From positions 99,208,294 to 99,272,293 of the forward strand of contig NC_071390.1 in the NCBI RefSeq assembly GCF_022682495.2: 64,000 nt of DNA, read 5' to 3'. The translations under genes and the position numbers were made by a program. Every line of letters starts with the position of its first letter. Within the stretch, counting starts at the first letter, position 1. Origin of the DNA: Desmodus rotundus. Lineage: Eukaryota > Chordata > Mammalia > Chiroptera > Phyllostomidae. Of this stretch, positions 14,830-25,650 are shown piece by piece. The notes beneath the pieces were generated by a model, which saw nothing but the letters and a program-made list of their open reading frames with translations, did no database searches and was not told the origin of the DNA.

Positions 14830-15730
14830 CATCAGGAAGGCATGAATAGTAGTTAGAAAGATGCCAGACCTGATCCCTCCTAGACTTGGCGCCACAAAAA
14901 CCTCCCATTTTGTGGGAAATACTTTTGTTCTTTTTTTGAAAAATAATTTACAATCTCAAGTTAATAAAATACGCCCTACATAATAATAACTATGATTTCT
15001 ATAATATATTTATAACTTTCCCAAGAACCTAGGTTTTCTCCCCCCCCCCCAAAAAAAATGTAATTTTTCTCTTAGCACTAGTTCTGTTATGGAACTAACT
15101 TCCCAGATACTATTACTAGAATTTTTATACCAAAATGTCTGAAATGCTAGACTCACAAAAAATAATACTAATCACTGAAAGGTCAAAACCCCTCTGAGTC
15201 CCTTAGTATCTTCCCACTGGATATTGAGGCTGGGTAGGGTGTGTGTGTGTGTGTTGCTTCCCTAACGAGGGACTGCAATCATCAACTAAGCTGTGCAAAA
15301 GATGTCATCCATAGCAATAGGATGATTGTTGATAGACTCCTATCAAAGAATGTCAGCTACTGGGTGATATAGTTTCTAGTATTAAGTTTAGGTCTGGACT
15401 GTTTCCAGGGGATGGCAAAGCTCTACTATTTAGCAGCCATTTATTTAACCTTAAAAGATAAAACAACACCAGAGCATTAACTGTACTTTTGGGGCCTGAA
15501 AGAGGAATTTGAGATTTCTGAATTTCTACAATACTGAACTCCTAAAAAGAATCAAATGAGGGTCATCCACTGCAGAATTCTATACAATGCAGATTCCTAG
15601 GACACATTGAGAGAGGTAGCTAGAGTGATGCAGAAAAGGAAACATCGGGGTTGTGCTTGTGCGTGTATGTTCCTGCCACGTTACAGACAAGCTCAGCGTA
15701 ATGCGATGGAGAGCTAAGACTTTCGTAGCA
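14830..15730. other. Intergenic with a (GT)n tract
   Basis: No gene seen. A (GT)n run lies at 15239-15254 and a C/A homopolymer junction at about 15040-15056. Confidence 0.4.
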
Positions 15731-15734
15731 CATG

Positions 15735-15895
15735 GACCAGGTGTTGTTCTAGACACTTTAGTATATTACTCACACAGCCTGCTGAAGGGTTTTTCCGTTA
15801 ACATATCTTTGATGACAGTGTCAATGACTTTCAAGCACAGACAGGTTGAGTAATTCGCTCATGGTCAAACAGTGGGTAAATGGCAGAGCTGGGGT
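15735..15895 (-). repeat. MIR-type SINE fragment
   Basis: Antisense MIR-like order: 'CAGGTGTTGTTCTAGACACT', then 'CAGACAGGTTGAGTAATTCG', then 'AATGGCAGAGCTGGGGT'. Diverged; ends approximate. Confidence 0.5.
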
Positions 15896-16324
15896 CACCC
15901 CTTTTTTTCAGAGTGGAGTTGTTGGTACTCATTTGTTCAGCTAGTTGCGATTATGATTTCGGCTGCAGTGCTTGGCCAGAACAATAGGGTTGTATGCCAG
16001 AGTGCAGAGTGGGAGAAGAGACACTGAAAGAAGGCAAAGGAACATGGGAAGTTCAATTCACTAATGTATGTAAACTGGTACTTTATTTTTATGCTTCTTT
16101 CCCTAAAAAATGGTTTGGGAAAATATTTAAAATATAAAATCAACAAATGAAGAATTTTCTAAAGGAAAAGTTAAAGTTATCTGAAATTAGTTGAAGTTTG
16201 GCAATAACGTGTTTTGCTTCTGTTTTGGGTCTAATCTGGTTAACCTAGGCCATTTTAATCATAAAGACGCCCCCTCCCCAATCCCAACCCTGACAGAAAC
16301 AATAGCAATAACTGCTTACTTTAT

Positions 16325-16540
16325 AGGCAATTATTGTGAAACACGCACATGCTAAGTACTTTATGTGTATTTTTTCATGTACTCCTCATAAAAGGTCTGT
16401 TTTAGACACAATTATTATCACTTTCCCAATGAGGAAACAGAGGTTCAGGAGAAAAATTCTCACAAGGCTACACAACTTAGAAGTAGCAGCAGGGAAACTC
16501 CAAACCAGGTGTACTCGAGTCCAGAGACCTTATGTTTATT
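16325..16540 (-). repeat. MIR-type SINE fragment
   Basis: 'ACATGCTAAGTACTTTATGT', then 'AATGAGGAAACAGAGGTTCA', then 'CACAAGGCTACACAACTTAG' reproduce the antisense MIR core in order. One of the better-preserved MIR copies here. Confidence 0.6.
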
Positions 16541-16559
16541 ACAGCATGAAATGAGTGTA

Positions 16560-17505
16560 ACTACAAAAGGAAAATGTTAAGTGCTTTGCACAAGTCTTTT
16601 GATTATGTTCTACTTAATTTTGGTTATACCCAATGACTATCATAAATAACCGTGTTGTTAAAATCGTATACTGACCTGGTGTTGTACCCCTGTGATCACG
16701 GTCCTGCACAGTTCATCACATCGTGCTTGTCAGCCAGGTCTCCTCAGAAATTAACAAGCATGATTTAAAAGTCAGAGGCAGAGCATGCCAGAGAGTGGGT
16801 GGTACATTTTAAGAATGGTTTTCAGGTGCTCACCACATGAGCTAAGTGCATAAAAGACAAATGCTAAGGTCGATACGTTGTGTGGTCTATGAGAGATGAG
16901 GTCAGTAATGTAACATTGTAGTGGTAAATTTCAAAAAAGAGACATATGATATTTACATAATTCCTAAAAGGTGAAATTAAATAGCTCTGGATAACAGTAA
17001 CTATGTGTGCCAAGCATGATTATATGAAATTGAAGTCATTGCTTTACAGTATTGCTATAAAGTTACTGGGCTAAAAAACAAACTGTAGCCCGCAGTATTT
17101 GGAGACACTCATCTGAAACATATTGTTGCAAGCTTAGATGTGGTGGAAGAGTTGAATTTGTTCTTCTGGCCAATTTGAGAAGTTACGCAGGAGACTACAA
17201 AATACAAACAAAGATCATGTTTATATAGCCCAATACTGAGCTTAATTTGGCAAAAAGAAGAAATAGCAAGAAGTAGATCGCATATATAAGTGATCATAAC
17301 AGCTTTATGACCCAAGGTGATCCACTGCATGACGCTAATTTTCCTATCAGTCCTGACTTATACTACTTTGGTTTTAAGAGCTAAGCCAGGTATTCTTGAA
17401 AGCAATTCTGTGGAATGCACAAACTTATATTACAATTGAAAGACAAAGATAATATTTGGAGAAGACATTATGCTAAATAAATGCATAGATGGCATCACAA
17501 CCTGG
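16560..17505. other. Intergenic, nothing recognised
   Basis: AT-rich, no supported feature on either strand. Confidence 0.4.
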
Positions 17506-17509
17506 TATA

Positions 17510-17680
17510 ACAATGAAGTATCATAAATGGTATTGCCTCTTCTGTAAAATGGAATCAATATAACCTTGTGGGGCTGGTGATATAATGCATGTAACTTGAA
17601 TGAAAGAATATATGTGAGACAAGTAGTGTGGTGCTTGGCACACAGAAAGTGTTTGTGAATATTCTACCTGTCCCAAATGG
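17510..17680 (+). repeat. MIR-type SINE fragment
   Basis: Sense MIR-like motifs: 'CCTCTTCTGTAAAATGGAAT' followed by 'GTGCTTGGCACACAGAAAGT'. Confidence 0.5.
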
Positions 17681-17769
17681 AAATGGCTATATCTGCTCCA
17701 ACCCTATTGTGTTCTCTAACCCAGTGAGTAGCACTCTTCAGTACAAACCTGAAATTTGGGAATAATTTT

Positions 17770-18262
17770 TTCCTTTATTCCAGCTTAAACTCATACAACT
17801 GGTGAAGAAATACTACTGATTTTTCCCTTTAAACATCTGCATAGTGCATCCGTCCCTCTTCTCTGGCTCCAGTGTATGGTCTTGCTTCAGGCTCTTTCAA
17901 TTGGCTGCTTGAATATAATGAGATGATTTCTGAAATGATGTCTTTGCCTTCCTTGCAGTCTTCCAGTTTATTCTTCATATTTTTGCTACAGAGACCTTTC
18001 CAGAGTCAAATATGATCGTGTGCAAAAGTCTTCATAAGCTCCACATTTCTGTAGGGCAAAGGTGAAACTCCTTAGTCCTAGACCTTACCTCTCTGTCCAC
18101 CATAGCTGTTAACGCTCTAGCCAAAGCCCTGTTCTTCCCCAGTGTGGTCACCGTGCTCCTCTTCCTGTGTCTACTCATGACATTACCTCTGTCTTTAATG
18201 CTCCCTGCCTTCACTCACACCTCGCTTCAGATCGTTCTCTGACAAATACCCATTCATCTTTT
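17770..18262 (+). repeat. L2 LINE fragment
   Basis: Pyrimidine-rich sense sequence ending in 'GACAAATACCCATTCATCTT TTAAGACTCA'-type text, preceded by 'TCCCTGCCTTCACTCACACC', resembles the 3' half of the ancient L2 LINE. No open frame. Ends are estimates. Confidence 0.5.
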
Positions 18263-18490
18263 AAGACTCAAAATATATTTATGGTATAAGGATAAACATA
18301 TAAGAACATAGAATACAATTCCAAGTGCCAAAATACATTCTTACATTTATAGTAATGTTCTACAAAGAGCAAAGACAATTCAAAAGGGAAAGAACAGTCT
18401 TTTTAACAAATGGTGGTGGGACAACTGCATAACCCCATGAAGAAAATGAAGTTGGACCCCTACCTCACATACCATATAAAAATTAACTCA

Positions 18491-20374
18491 GACTTCCGGC
18501 CAAGATGGAGGCATAGGTAGACGCACTGTGCCTCCTCGCACAACCAAAACAAGGACAACAACAAATTTAAAAACAAAATACAACCAGAACTGACAGAAAA
18601 TCGAACTGTATGGGAGTCCCACAACCAAGGAGTTAAAGAAAAAATTCTCATCCAGACCGGTAGGAGGGGCAGAGACAGGCAGCGGGGGTGGAGAGGACTC
18701 GCAGAAAGGCAGAGGCTGGTGGATCCAGCGAGGTGGCGGATTGTGGATCGGGTGGTCCCACATTTGTGTGCAGATAAACTGGGAGGAACAACTGGGGAGC
18801 GAGACAGACCACGCAACCCAAGGCTCCAGCATGGGGAAATGAAGCCTCAAAGCCTCTGACTGAAAACACCTGTGGGGGTTGAGGCAGCAGGAGAAACTCC
18901 CAGCCTCACAGGAGAGGTCATTGGAGAGACCCACAGAGGCCTAGAACCTGCACAAGCCCACCCACTCAAGAATCAGCACAAGAAGGGCCCAATTTGCTTG
19001 TGGGGTAAGTGACTGAAATCCGGCAGAGAGTGGGGCAAGCAGCACTGTTCCCTCTCAGACCCCTCCCCCACCCTGGTGAACATATAAGGCTCCGCCCCTT
19101 ACTACTTAACAGACATGCCTAGACTAAAAAAAAAGGCCCAAATGAAAGAACAGATCAAAGCTCCAGAAAAATACAACTAAGTGATGAAGAGATAGCCAAC
19201 CTATCGGATTTGTTGATAGTTCAAAACACTGGTATTCAGGAAGCTCACAGAATTGGTTGAACATGGTCACAAATTAGAGGAAAAAGTGAAGACTATGAAA
19301 AGTAAAATAAAAGAAAATGTACAGGGAACCAACAGTGATGGAAAGGAAACAGGGACTCAAATCAATGATTTGGAGCAGAAGGAATAAATAAACATTCAAC
19401 AAGAACAGAATAAAGAATAAAGAATTCAAAAAAATGAGGAGAGGTTTAGGAACCTCCAGGGCATCTTTAAACATTCCAATGTCTGAATAATAGGGGTACC
19501 AGAAGGAAAAGAGGAAGAGAAAGAAATTGAAAACTTACTTAAAAAAAACTAATGAAGGAGAACTTCCCCAATCTGGCAAAGGAAATAAACTTCCAGGAAG
19601 TCCAGGAAGCTCAGAGAATCCCAAAGAAGTTGGACCCAAGCAAGCACACACCAAGGCACATCACAATTACATTAGCCAAGGTTAAAGGTAAGGAGAGAAT
19701 CTTAAAACAGCAAGAGAAAAGGAAAGAGTTACCTACAAAGGAGTTCCCATGAGACTATCAGGTGATTTCTCAAAAGAAACCTTGCAGGCAAAAAAGGACT
19801 GGAAAGAAGTATTCCAAGTCAGGAAAGGCAAGGACCTACATCCAAGATTACTCTATCCAGCAAAGCTATCATTTAGAATGGAAGGGCAGATAAAGTGCTT
19901 CCTAGATAAGGTCAAGTTAAAGGTGTTCATCATCACCATGCCTTTATTATATGAAATGTTAAAGGGACTTCTTTAAGAAAAAGATCAAAAACATTAACAG
20001 TAAAATGACAACAAACTCACAGCTTTTAACAACTTAACCTAATAAAACAAAACAAAAACAAACTAAGCAAACAACTAGAACAGGAACAGAGCCACAGAAA
20101 TGGAGATCACATGGAGGGTTATCAGCAGGAGAGTGGGAGGGGAAGAGAGGGGGAAAAGGTACAGGGAATAAGAAGCATAAATGGTAGGTAGAAAATAGAC
20201 AGGGGGAGGTTAAGAATAGTATAGGAAATGTAGAAGCCAAAGAACTTATATGTATGACCCATGGACATGAACTAAAGGGAGGGAATGTGGAAGGGAGGGG
20301 GTGTGCAGGGCAGAGGGGAATAAAAGGAGGAAAATGGGACAACTGTAATAGCATAATCAATAAGATATATTTTT
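18491..20374 (+). mobile_element. HAL1 (half-L1) retrotransposon, copy 2, near full length
   Basis: It begins GACTTCCGGCCAAGATGGAG, the 5' end of the same family as copy 1, and runs through 5'UTR, a decayed ORF1 (about 19143-19975) and a 3'UTR ending GGGACAACTGTAATAGCATA near 20352. ORF1 is broken by stops and frameshifts. The surviving pieces at 19552-19752 and 19749-19976 carry the FQEVQEAQRIPKKL and LHPRLLYPAKLSFRMEGQIK motifs of the ORF1p C-terminal domain. No ORF2 lies between ORF1 and the 3'UTR. It sits inside the older L1. A 13-bp flanking repeat AAAAATTAACTCA (18478-18490) recurs as AAAAATGAACTCA at 20618-20630, beyond an extra segment described next. Confidence 0.85.
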
Positions 20375-20617
20375 TAAAAAGGTGAAGGGAGTAAGAAGTA
20401 CAAATTGGTGCTTACAGAATACTCACGGGATGTAAAAGACAGCATAGAGAATATAGTCATTAATATTGTGATAACCATGCACAGTGCTAGGTGCGTACTA
20501 GATTTATCGGGGTGATCACTTCATAAGTTACATAAACAAGTATCTGACCACTGGGTCGTACTTCTCAGACAAATACAAAATTAGATGTTGTGTTATTAAA
20601 AAATAAAAATAAAATAA
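20375..20617 (+). repeat. LINE 3'-end segment with its own A-rich tail, possibly 3'-transduced by HAL1 copy 2
   Basis: This segment follows the HAL1 3' end and contains 'GGTGCGTACTAGATTTATCG' and 'GATCACTTCATAAGTTACAT', which resembles the 3'UTR of an older mammalian L1. It ends in an A-rich tail (20598-20620) directly before the 3' target-site repeat. Since the duplication brackets HAL1 plus this segment, it may have been carried along by read-through of the weak HAL1 polyadenylation site. Alternatives are a separate truncated L1 insertion at the same point or template switching. Confidence 0.55.
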
Positions 20618-20871
20618 AAAAATGAACTCAAAGTGGATCATATGTTAAATAAAATAGCTAAAACTATATAAATCTTAGCAGAGAAGATAGGAGGAAGTCT
20701 TTATGATTTTGGCTTAGGCACGGTTGTTTTAGGTATGGCACCAAAAGCATGACAAGGAAAAGATAGATAAATTGGAGTTCATAAAAGTTAAAAACTTTTG
20801 TGCTTCAAAGAACATCATCAAGAAAGTCATAAGGTAATTCACAGAATGGGAGAAAACACTTGTAAACATAT

Positions 20872-20922
20872 ATGTATATGTGTGTGTGTATATATATATG
20901 TGTGTATATACACACACATATT
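20872..20922. repeat. Compound TG/TA microsatellite
   Basis: ATATGTATATGTGTGTGTGT followed by alternating TA and TG/CA runs. It replaces part of the old L1 ORF2. Confidence 0.85.
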
Positions 20923-21215
20923 TTTTCAATAATAATAAAAGGACAGTGGAAAAATGTACCAAATATTTGAATAAACATTTCCAATAAACACAGGAATAGA
21001 TGCTGAACATCAGTAACCATTAAAGAAATGCAATTACATGCAAAGTGAGATACCGCTTCAAACCTACCTTGGTGGCTAAAATAAAAAGGTACACAATAAC
21101 AAGTGTTATTGAGGAGGTGGGAGAATGGAACCTTCATATATTGCCAATGATGCAGCCACTTCGGCAGTTCCTTAAAAAGCTATTCAGAGTTACCATATGA
21201 TCCTGAAATGCCACT

Positions 21216-21755
21216 TGTTGAGACTTTAGCTAAACTACTTTGTAGTACTTCTGCTTTGATACCTATTTTTGTTTGGCCAAGTGGCCTGCAGGAGCCTTCA
21301 TCTGACACTGGCCTTCTCCTGCAAGCGTAAGTCCTAGGCAGCAGCCCGCAGTCAAGTAAGTTCAGTTCCTGGTGTGGCTTTGCAGCAGCCCTCATGATTA
21401 TCTCCCGGCCGGGCCAGCGCCTTCCCCGTGGGCCCTCTTACAGATACACCTCTGTGGGACTTGACAAAAATTTGATCTTCTGGTTTGCACTGACCAATCT
21501 GGCCTTGGCCCAAGGGCCCCAAATCACTCAATCCATGGACTCTGATAAAGACATGTGCCCCACATCTTACCTCTCTGTCTTTCTCTCTGCACTCTGTCTT
21601 GCTCTCTCTGTGGCCCCTTGAGGTATGCGGGGCACTTCCTCAAGAACTGTGAGTAACAAACTTCTCTCTTTCAATTTTTCATGTAATCTGTTATTGAACC
21701 GAGACTCACCATCTGGCCCTCCACTTAACAAGTGTAAATCGATAGATTCATAACA
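21216..21755 (+). mobile_element. Retroviral solo LTR inserted in old L1
   Basis: A 540-bp insertion beginning TGTTGAGACTTTAGC and ending ATTCATAACA, i.e. the TG...CA termini of an LTR. It is flanked by CCACT (21211-21215) and CCACG (21756-21760), a 5-bp target duplication with one mismatch. It interrupts the L1 text for 'tccactcctaggtat' exactly at that point. Near 21650 'GTGAGTAACAAACTTCTCTC' looks like a degraded polyadenylation region. No internal retroviral sequence remains, so it arose by LTR-LTR recombination. The ERV class is not certain. Confidence 0.8.
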
Positions 21756-22399
21756 CCACGCTTAGGTATAAATTCTCGACAGGTGAAAATATGTCCGCAC
21801 GAAAACTTCTACGTGGCTATTTATAGTAACATGATTCATAATAGCCCCAAATGTTATCAACCTAAATGTTATCAACCAATTCATAGATAAATAAAATGTG
21901 GTATAGTTATACAATGGAATACTACTCAACAAGAAAAACACAAGAAGTACAAATGCTACATGCTACAACGTGAATGAGCCTTGAAAATATTATGCTAAAT
22001 GAAAGAAGCCAATACCATGGGATCACATATTGTTTGATTCTCTTTACATGAAATGTCCAGAGTAAGCAAATCCACAGAGATAGAAAGTAGGTTAGTAATT
22101 TCCGTGAGGAGAGGTGAGTGGGGAAATGGGGAGTGACTGCTAATGAGTATGAGGTAGCCTTTGGAGTGATAAAACTATTTTAAAATTAGTGGTGATGGCT
22201 GCACAACTCTGAACATACAAAAATGTACAATTGTGCACTTTAAAAAATGGATTTAATGGCATATGAATTATATCTCAATCTGTTATTAATGAAAACATAA
22301 GCTTTAAAAAAACCCTTATTTTTTCCTATTTACTTCAGTAGTCAGTTCTAGTCACATCCCATCCTCAACGGGGCCTTTTCCACCTCCCTCCCAACTCCT

Positions 22400-22628
22400 T
22401 TAGGATGTCTTAATGTCACCTGTCTTTTTGATGTGCCCTCAGTATGCCAGTGAAATCTCATTTTCCTTGGGAATAACATGTTGTAGTTATTTATACATCT
22501 GCACCTGTCTGTTTGACTCAAGCTCTTTCAAGGTAGGGGTATCGTGTTATGGATTTTTATACTGCTATAGTTGGTCACAGGGTCTGCACCTAGTGGGGGA
22601 CTTGGTAAATGTTTGCTAAGTAAATGGA
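22400..22628 (+). repeat. L2 LINE 3' end
   Basis: 'TGACTCAAGCTCTTTCAAGG' then 'GGACTTGGTAAATGTTTGCT' resembles the sense 3' terminus of L2 (segment before 'AATAAATGTTTGTT'). Confidence 0.5.
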
Positions 22629-22650
22629 AATATTAAACATTAACTCCCAT

Positions 22651-22988
22651 ACTTCCTTTTCCTTTCCACTTCACTATTAATAAATTATTTTTCATTGTGT
22701 CCTTGGTTATCTTTGATCATTTATTGTGGACCTTTATTACATTAAATAACTAGACTTCTTAATTTGCTTTATTCCTTCTGCAATGGGTACTTATTGGTTT
22801 GCCTTTTGTAATTAATTTTCATACTTCCTTTTCCTTTCCACTTCACTATTAATAATTTTTTTTCATTGTATCCTTGGTTACATTTGGTCATTTATTGTGG
22901 ACCTTTATTACATTAAATTACTGTGCTTTTTAACTTGCTTTCTTCCCTGTGCAATGTGTGTTTACTGGTTTGCCTTTTGTAATTATCC
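22651..22988. repeat. 172-bp tandem duplication
   Basis: Two adjacent copies start with ACTTCCTTTTCCTTTCCACT at 22651 and 22823 and both run to GGTTTGCCTTTTGTAATTA. The period is 172 bp. The copies differ at about one in ten positions, including a T-run length change. No known repeat family is recognised inside the unit. Confidence 0.9.
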
Positions 22989-22999
22989 ACAATGGTACA

Positions 23000-23740
23000 T
23001 ACATGAGAGTGTGTACAGAATCTTAAAGAGCACTGACTTTCTTTTTTTTCTTTTTTTAATTGTTGTTCAATTATAGTTTTCTCCATACCCCCCCATTACT
23101 CTCTTCCACCCTACCCATCCCCACCTCCCACATTCAATCCTTCCACCCCCACCCCTTTGGCTTTGTCCGTGGGTCCTTTATACATGTTCCTTGATTACCC
23201 TTCCCCTTCTTTCCCTTGTTGTCCCCCTCACCCCTCCCCTCTGGTCCCTTGTTGTCCCCCTCACCCCTCCCCTCTGGTCACTATCAGTTTGTTCTTTATT
23301 TCCATGTCTCTGGTTCTATTTTGTTTGTTTGTTTTGTTGATTAGGTTTCACTTATAGGTGAGATCATATGGTATTTGTCTTTCACCACCTGGCGTACTTT
23401 ACTTAGCATAATGCTCTCCAGTTCCATCCATGCTGTCACAAAGGGTAAGAGCTCCTTCTTTTTTTTCTGCTGTGTAGTATTCCATTGTTAAATGTACCAC
23501 AGTTTAAAAAGCATTGACTTTAAAATAGAAGCCTTGTATTTGAGTTCTAATTCTGTCACTTACAAGCTCTGTACTTTGGATAATTTACATAACATTTTTT
23601 GAACATTGATTTGTTTTACATTTATAAAATGGGGATAGTAACAAAACACATATATTTTATTTGCTATGTTATGACAGTTGAATTAGTGTATTAGGGAAAG
23701 CACTTAGCTCAGTGCCTCTCTGCATGTGTTCACACATGTT
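23000..23740 (+). repeat. MIR-type SINE split by an L1
   Basis: Sense MIR text ('AAAGAGCACTGACTTT' at 23025-23040) resumes after the L1 insertion with 'TGAGTTCTAATTCTGTCACT', 'ATAAAATGGGGATAGTAAC' and 'CACTTAGCTCAGTGCCTC'. The interruption is the L1 listed next. Confidence 0.6.
23041..23505 (-). mobile_element. Bat L1, 5'-truncated (3'UTR)
   Basis: Minus-strand L1 3'UTR with its T-rich tail on the left. It is flanked by 16-bp duplications AAAGAGCACTGACTTT (23025-23040) and AAAAAGCATTGACTTT (23506-23521). It holds a perfect 33-bp tandem duplication (23213-23245 and 23246-23278) in the pyrimidine-rich part. It does not reach ORF2 coding sequence to any useful extent. Confidence 0.85.
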
Positions 23741-24800
23741 GTAAAGTACTCTTTTGGATATACTACATACCCACATATACCATATCTGATAATATCCTTG
23801 AAGGTAAGTGGGCATATAACAACAGACACACATACACACGTTCTTGTTGAGCACATTAGCCATTTATATTACTTTTTCAGTTACAAGCTAAGAAATATAC
23901 CTTTGTAGTTCTATATGACACCTCGAAGTTTTAACATTTTTTCATCATTTTAATTAATTTGCAAGCTGCATAAAATACTATCTACAATAATGTGTCTTTG
24001 GTTTTATTTCCTTTTTAAAGTGCACTTGGGGAAACTGAAGAATTTGGCCCCCTGGTTATATTACTCATGTATTATAAACAATACTTCAACAGGCAGAATG
24101 AATGCAATGCAACAATGTTTCATACTGTAGTCAGCCTTTTTAAAAAAGATCAGAGATATGTTGCATTTCTATTTAAATGCAAATGCTGCTGTTAGAAATG
24201 TTCCTAAAATACCATTATTACCAACTAGCTGATCAGCCCTTGAACAAGACCGTCAAACCCTGGCCCACGTACACAGGGAGTCCATTCTGTGATTTGGTGG
24301 GGTATAACCAGACCTCCCACCAGTGCACCTCCCACCAGGTGCGCCTCCCAGGAGGCCCTGTGATCTGGAGATGTAAATGGATCATGTAACCTGCTCTGTG
24401 TGAGAAAGAACTTCTCAGGCTTCTTGTTTCGGTCCCTTATTTATTCATTTATTTCAAGTCACACCCAAGATGGTAGAATAATACCAGGAACAGAATGTGT
24501 AATTCATTGTTCAGCCACTGAAAAAAAAATAATGTTCCAAATCTTAGTTTCTGTAGGATATTAGAGATAATCCTAAAATGTGGGCTTTTGTCTGTTCCTT
24601 TAAGCACCTGCAATCTGGACCTTTCATGTTCCTGGAATGATTAGGAGCAAAGATGTCTGAGGAGGAGGAGAGGGGTAAATGGCTTTGAAGAAGGCTTTTT
24701 TGAAAAGGATTCTGAGCTCATCACATCACAGCTCAGGGACAACAAGCACCACAATCAACTACCTATTTACTTACAGAGGCTGTGGTGAAGAGAGGCCACA
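23741..24800. other. Intergenic, nothing recognised
   Basis: No gene seen. A small direct repeat of CACCTCCCACCAG-like text occurs near 24323-24348. Confidence 0.4.
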
Positions 24801-24820
24801 GGTACTAGAGCCATTTCTTT

Positions 24821-25413
24821 TTTTTTCTTTTTACATGAAGAATAACTGCATTTTTATTGTTAAACCAAGCAATAACACTAGAAAATTCTAACATATTCTT
24901 TTAAAATCACTTTTATTGTTATTCTATTACAGTTGTCCCAGTTTTTGCCCTCCTCCGGCCATCCCCCCCACCCCCGTTCCCATAGTCAATTCCCACACTG
25001 TCATCCACGTCTGTGGGTCACTCATACATGTTCTTTGTCCAGTCCAGGGGTGTCAGACTGGTCTGGGGGCCACATCAGCCTCACAGTTGTCTTGAAAGCA
25101 CTGAATGTAATTTTAGGACTGTATACATGTAACTACTCCTTAACAGTTAAGCGAGAGCTCGGTGCTGCCGCAGGTACAAACAAGGTGGAGGGCCCAATTC
25201 AGGGTGCAGGCCTGGTGTTTGCCACCTGTGGTCAGTCCCTTCTTCTTCTTTCCACCAAGATCCCCCTCCCCTCTATCACTTGCAGTCTGTTCCATGCTAA
25301 GTGAAATAAGCCAGTCAGTGAAAAGACAAACACCATATGATCTCACCTATAAAAGGAACCTAATGAACAAAATAAACTAATGAACAAAATAGAACCACAG
25401 GCATGGAAACATG
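24821..25413 (-). mobile_element. Bat L1 3'UTR insertion with 3' transduction and 5' inversion
   Basis: Perfect 13-bp target duplications GAGCCATTTCTTT (24808-24820 and 25414-25426) bracket the whole unit. From the left, on the minus strand: an A tail (24821-24833); about 75 bp of non-L1 sequence (24834-24908) carrying AACAATAAAAATGCAG, a polyadenylation signal at the correct distance from the tail; then the L1 3'UTR in antisense up to about 25293. The neighbouring L1 portion (25294-25413) follows in the opposite orientation, with the two L1 parts contiguous in the consensus. This is the signature of twin priming. A hAT MITE is nested inside. Confidence 0.82.
25045..25230 (+). mobile_element. 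hAT-type MITE nested in the L1
   Basis: It begins CAGGGGTGTCAGACTGGTCT and shares its first 100 bp with the MITE at 1670, including GGCCACATCAGCCTCACAGT and ACTGTATACATGTAACTACT. The right end is 'GTGTTTGCCACCTG'. The flanks GTCCAGTC / GGTCAGTC-like match at about 6 of 8. Removing it rejoins the L1 3'UTR text. The right half differs from the copy at 1670. Confidence 0.75.
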
Positions 25414-25544
25414 GAGCCATTTCTTTATATTCCATTTTAAGGCCTTAGGTCTTCTGTATAAATCTGTTGCCTTAGGAATGATCAGATTCTGAGTCAGTAA
25501 TTGAAGGAACAGGTGGAGTGAAAGTGGTAGGACAGGAACTTGCT

Positions 25545-25650
25545 TTTATTTAAGATCTATTATGTGCCAGGTACTGCTAAGGTATTTCATGTTAATCCTC
25601 ACAAGAACCCTTAGGAGTAGATATTATTATCCCACTTACAAAAGTTTGGC
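25545..25650 (-). repeat. MIR-type SINE fragment
   Basis: 'ATTATGTGCCAGGTACTGCT' followed by 'TTAATCCTCACAAGAACCCT' and 'ATATTATTATCCCACTTACA' is antisense MIR text in the expected order. Confidence 0.6.

Larger units (their letters stand above)
18270..22305 (+). mobile_element. Old L1 (ORF2 3' part to 3'UTR), interrupted by nested insertions
   Basis: Sense L1M-type sequence is split into three blocks. Block 1 (18270-18490) includes 'AATGAAGTTGGACCCCTACC'. Block 2 (20618-21215) includes the ORF2 end motifs 'GCTGAACATCAGTAACCATT' and 'GGTGCTAAAA'-like text. Block 3 (21756-22305) includes 'AATGGAATACTACTCAACAA' and 'GGAGTGACTGCTAATGAG'. The gaps are filled by HAL1 copy 2 and a solo LTR, and the L1 text resumes where it broke off. 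The reading frame is destroyed by many stops and indels. Confidence 0.75.

Noticed and set aside
23700..23910. Short frames on both strands as a small gene
   Set aside because: Both are short, overlap each other and sit next to a MIR fragment in AT-rich DNA.
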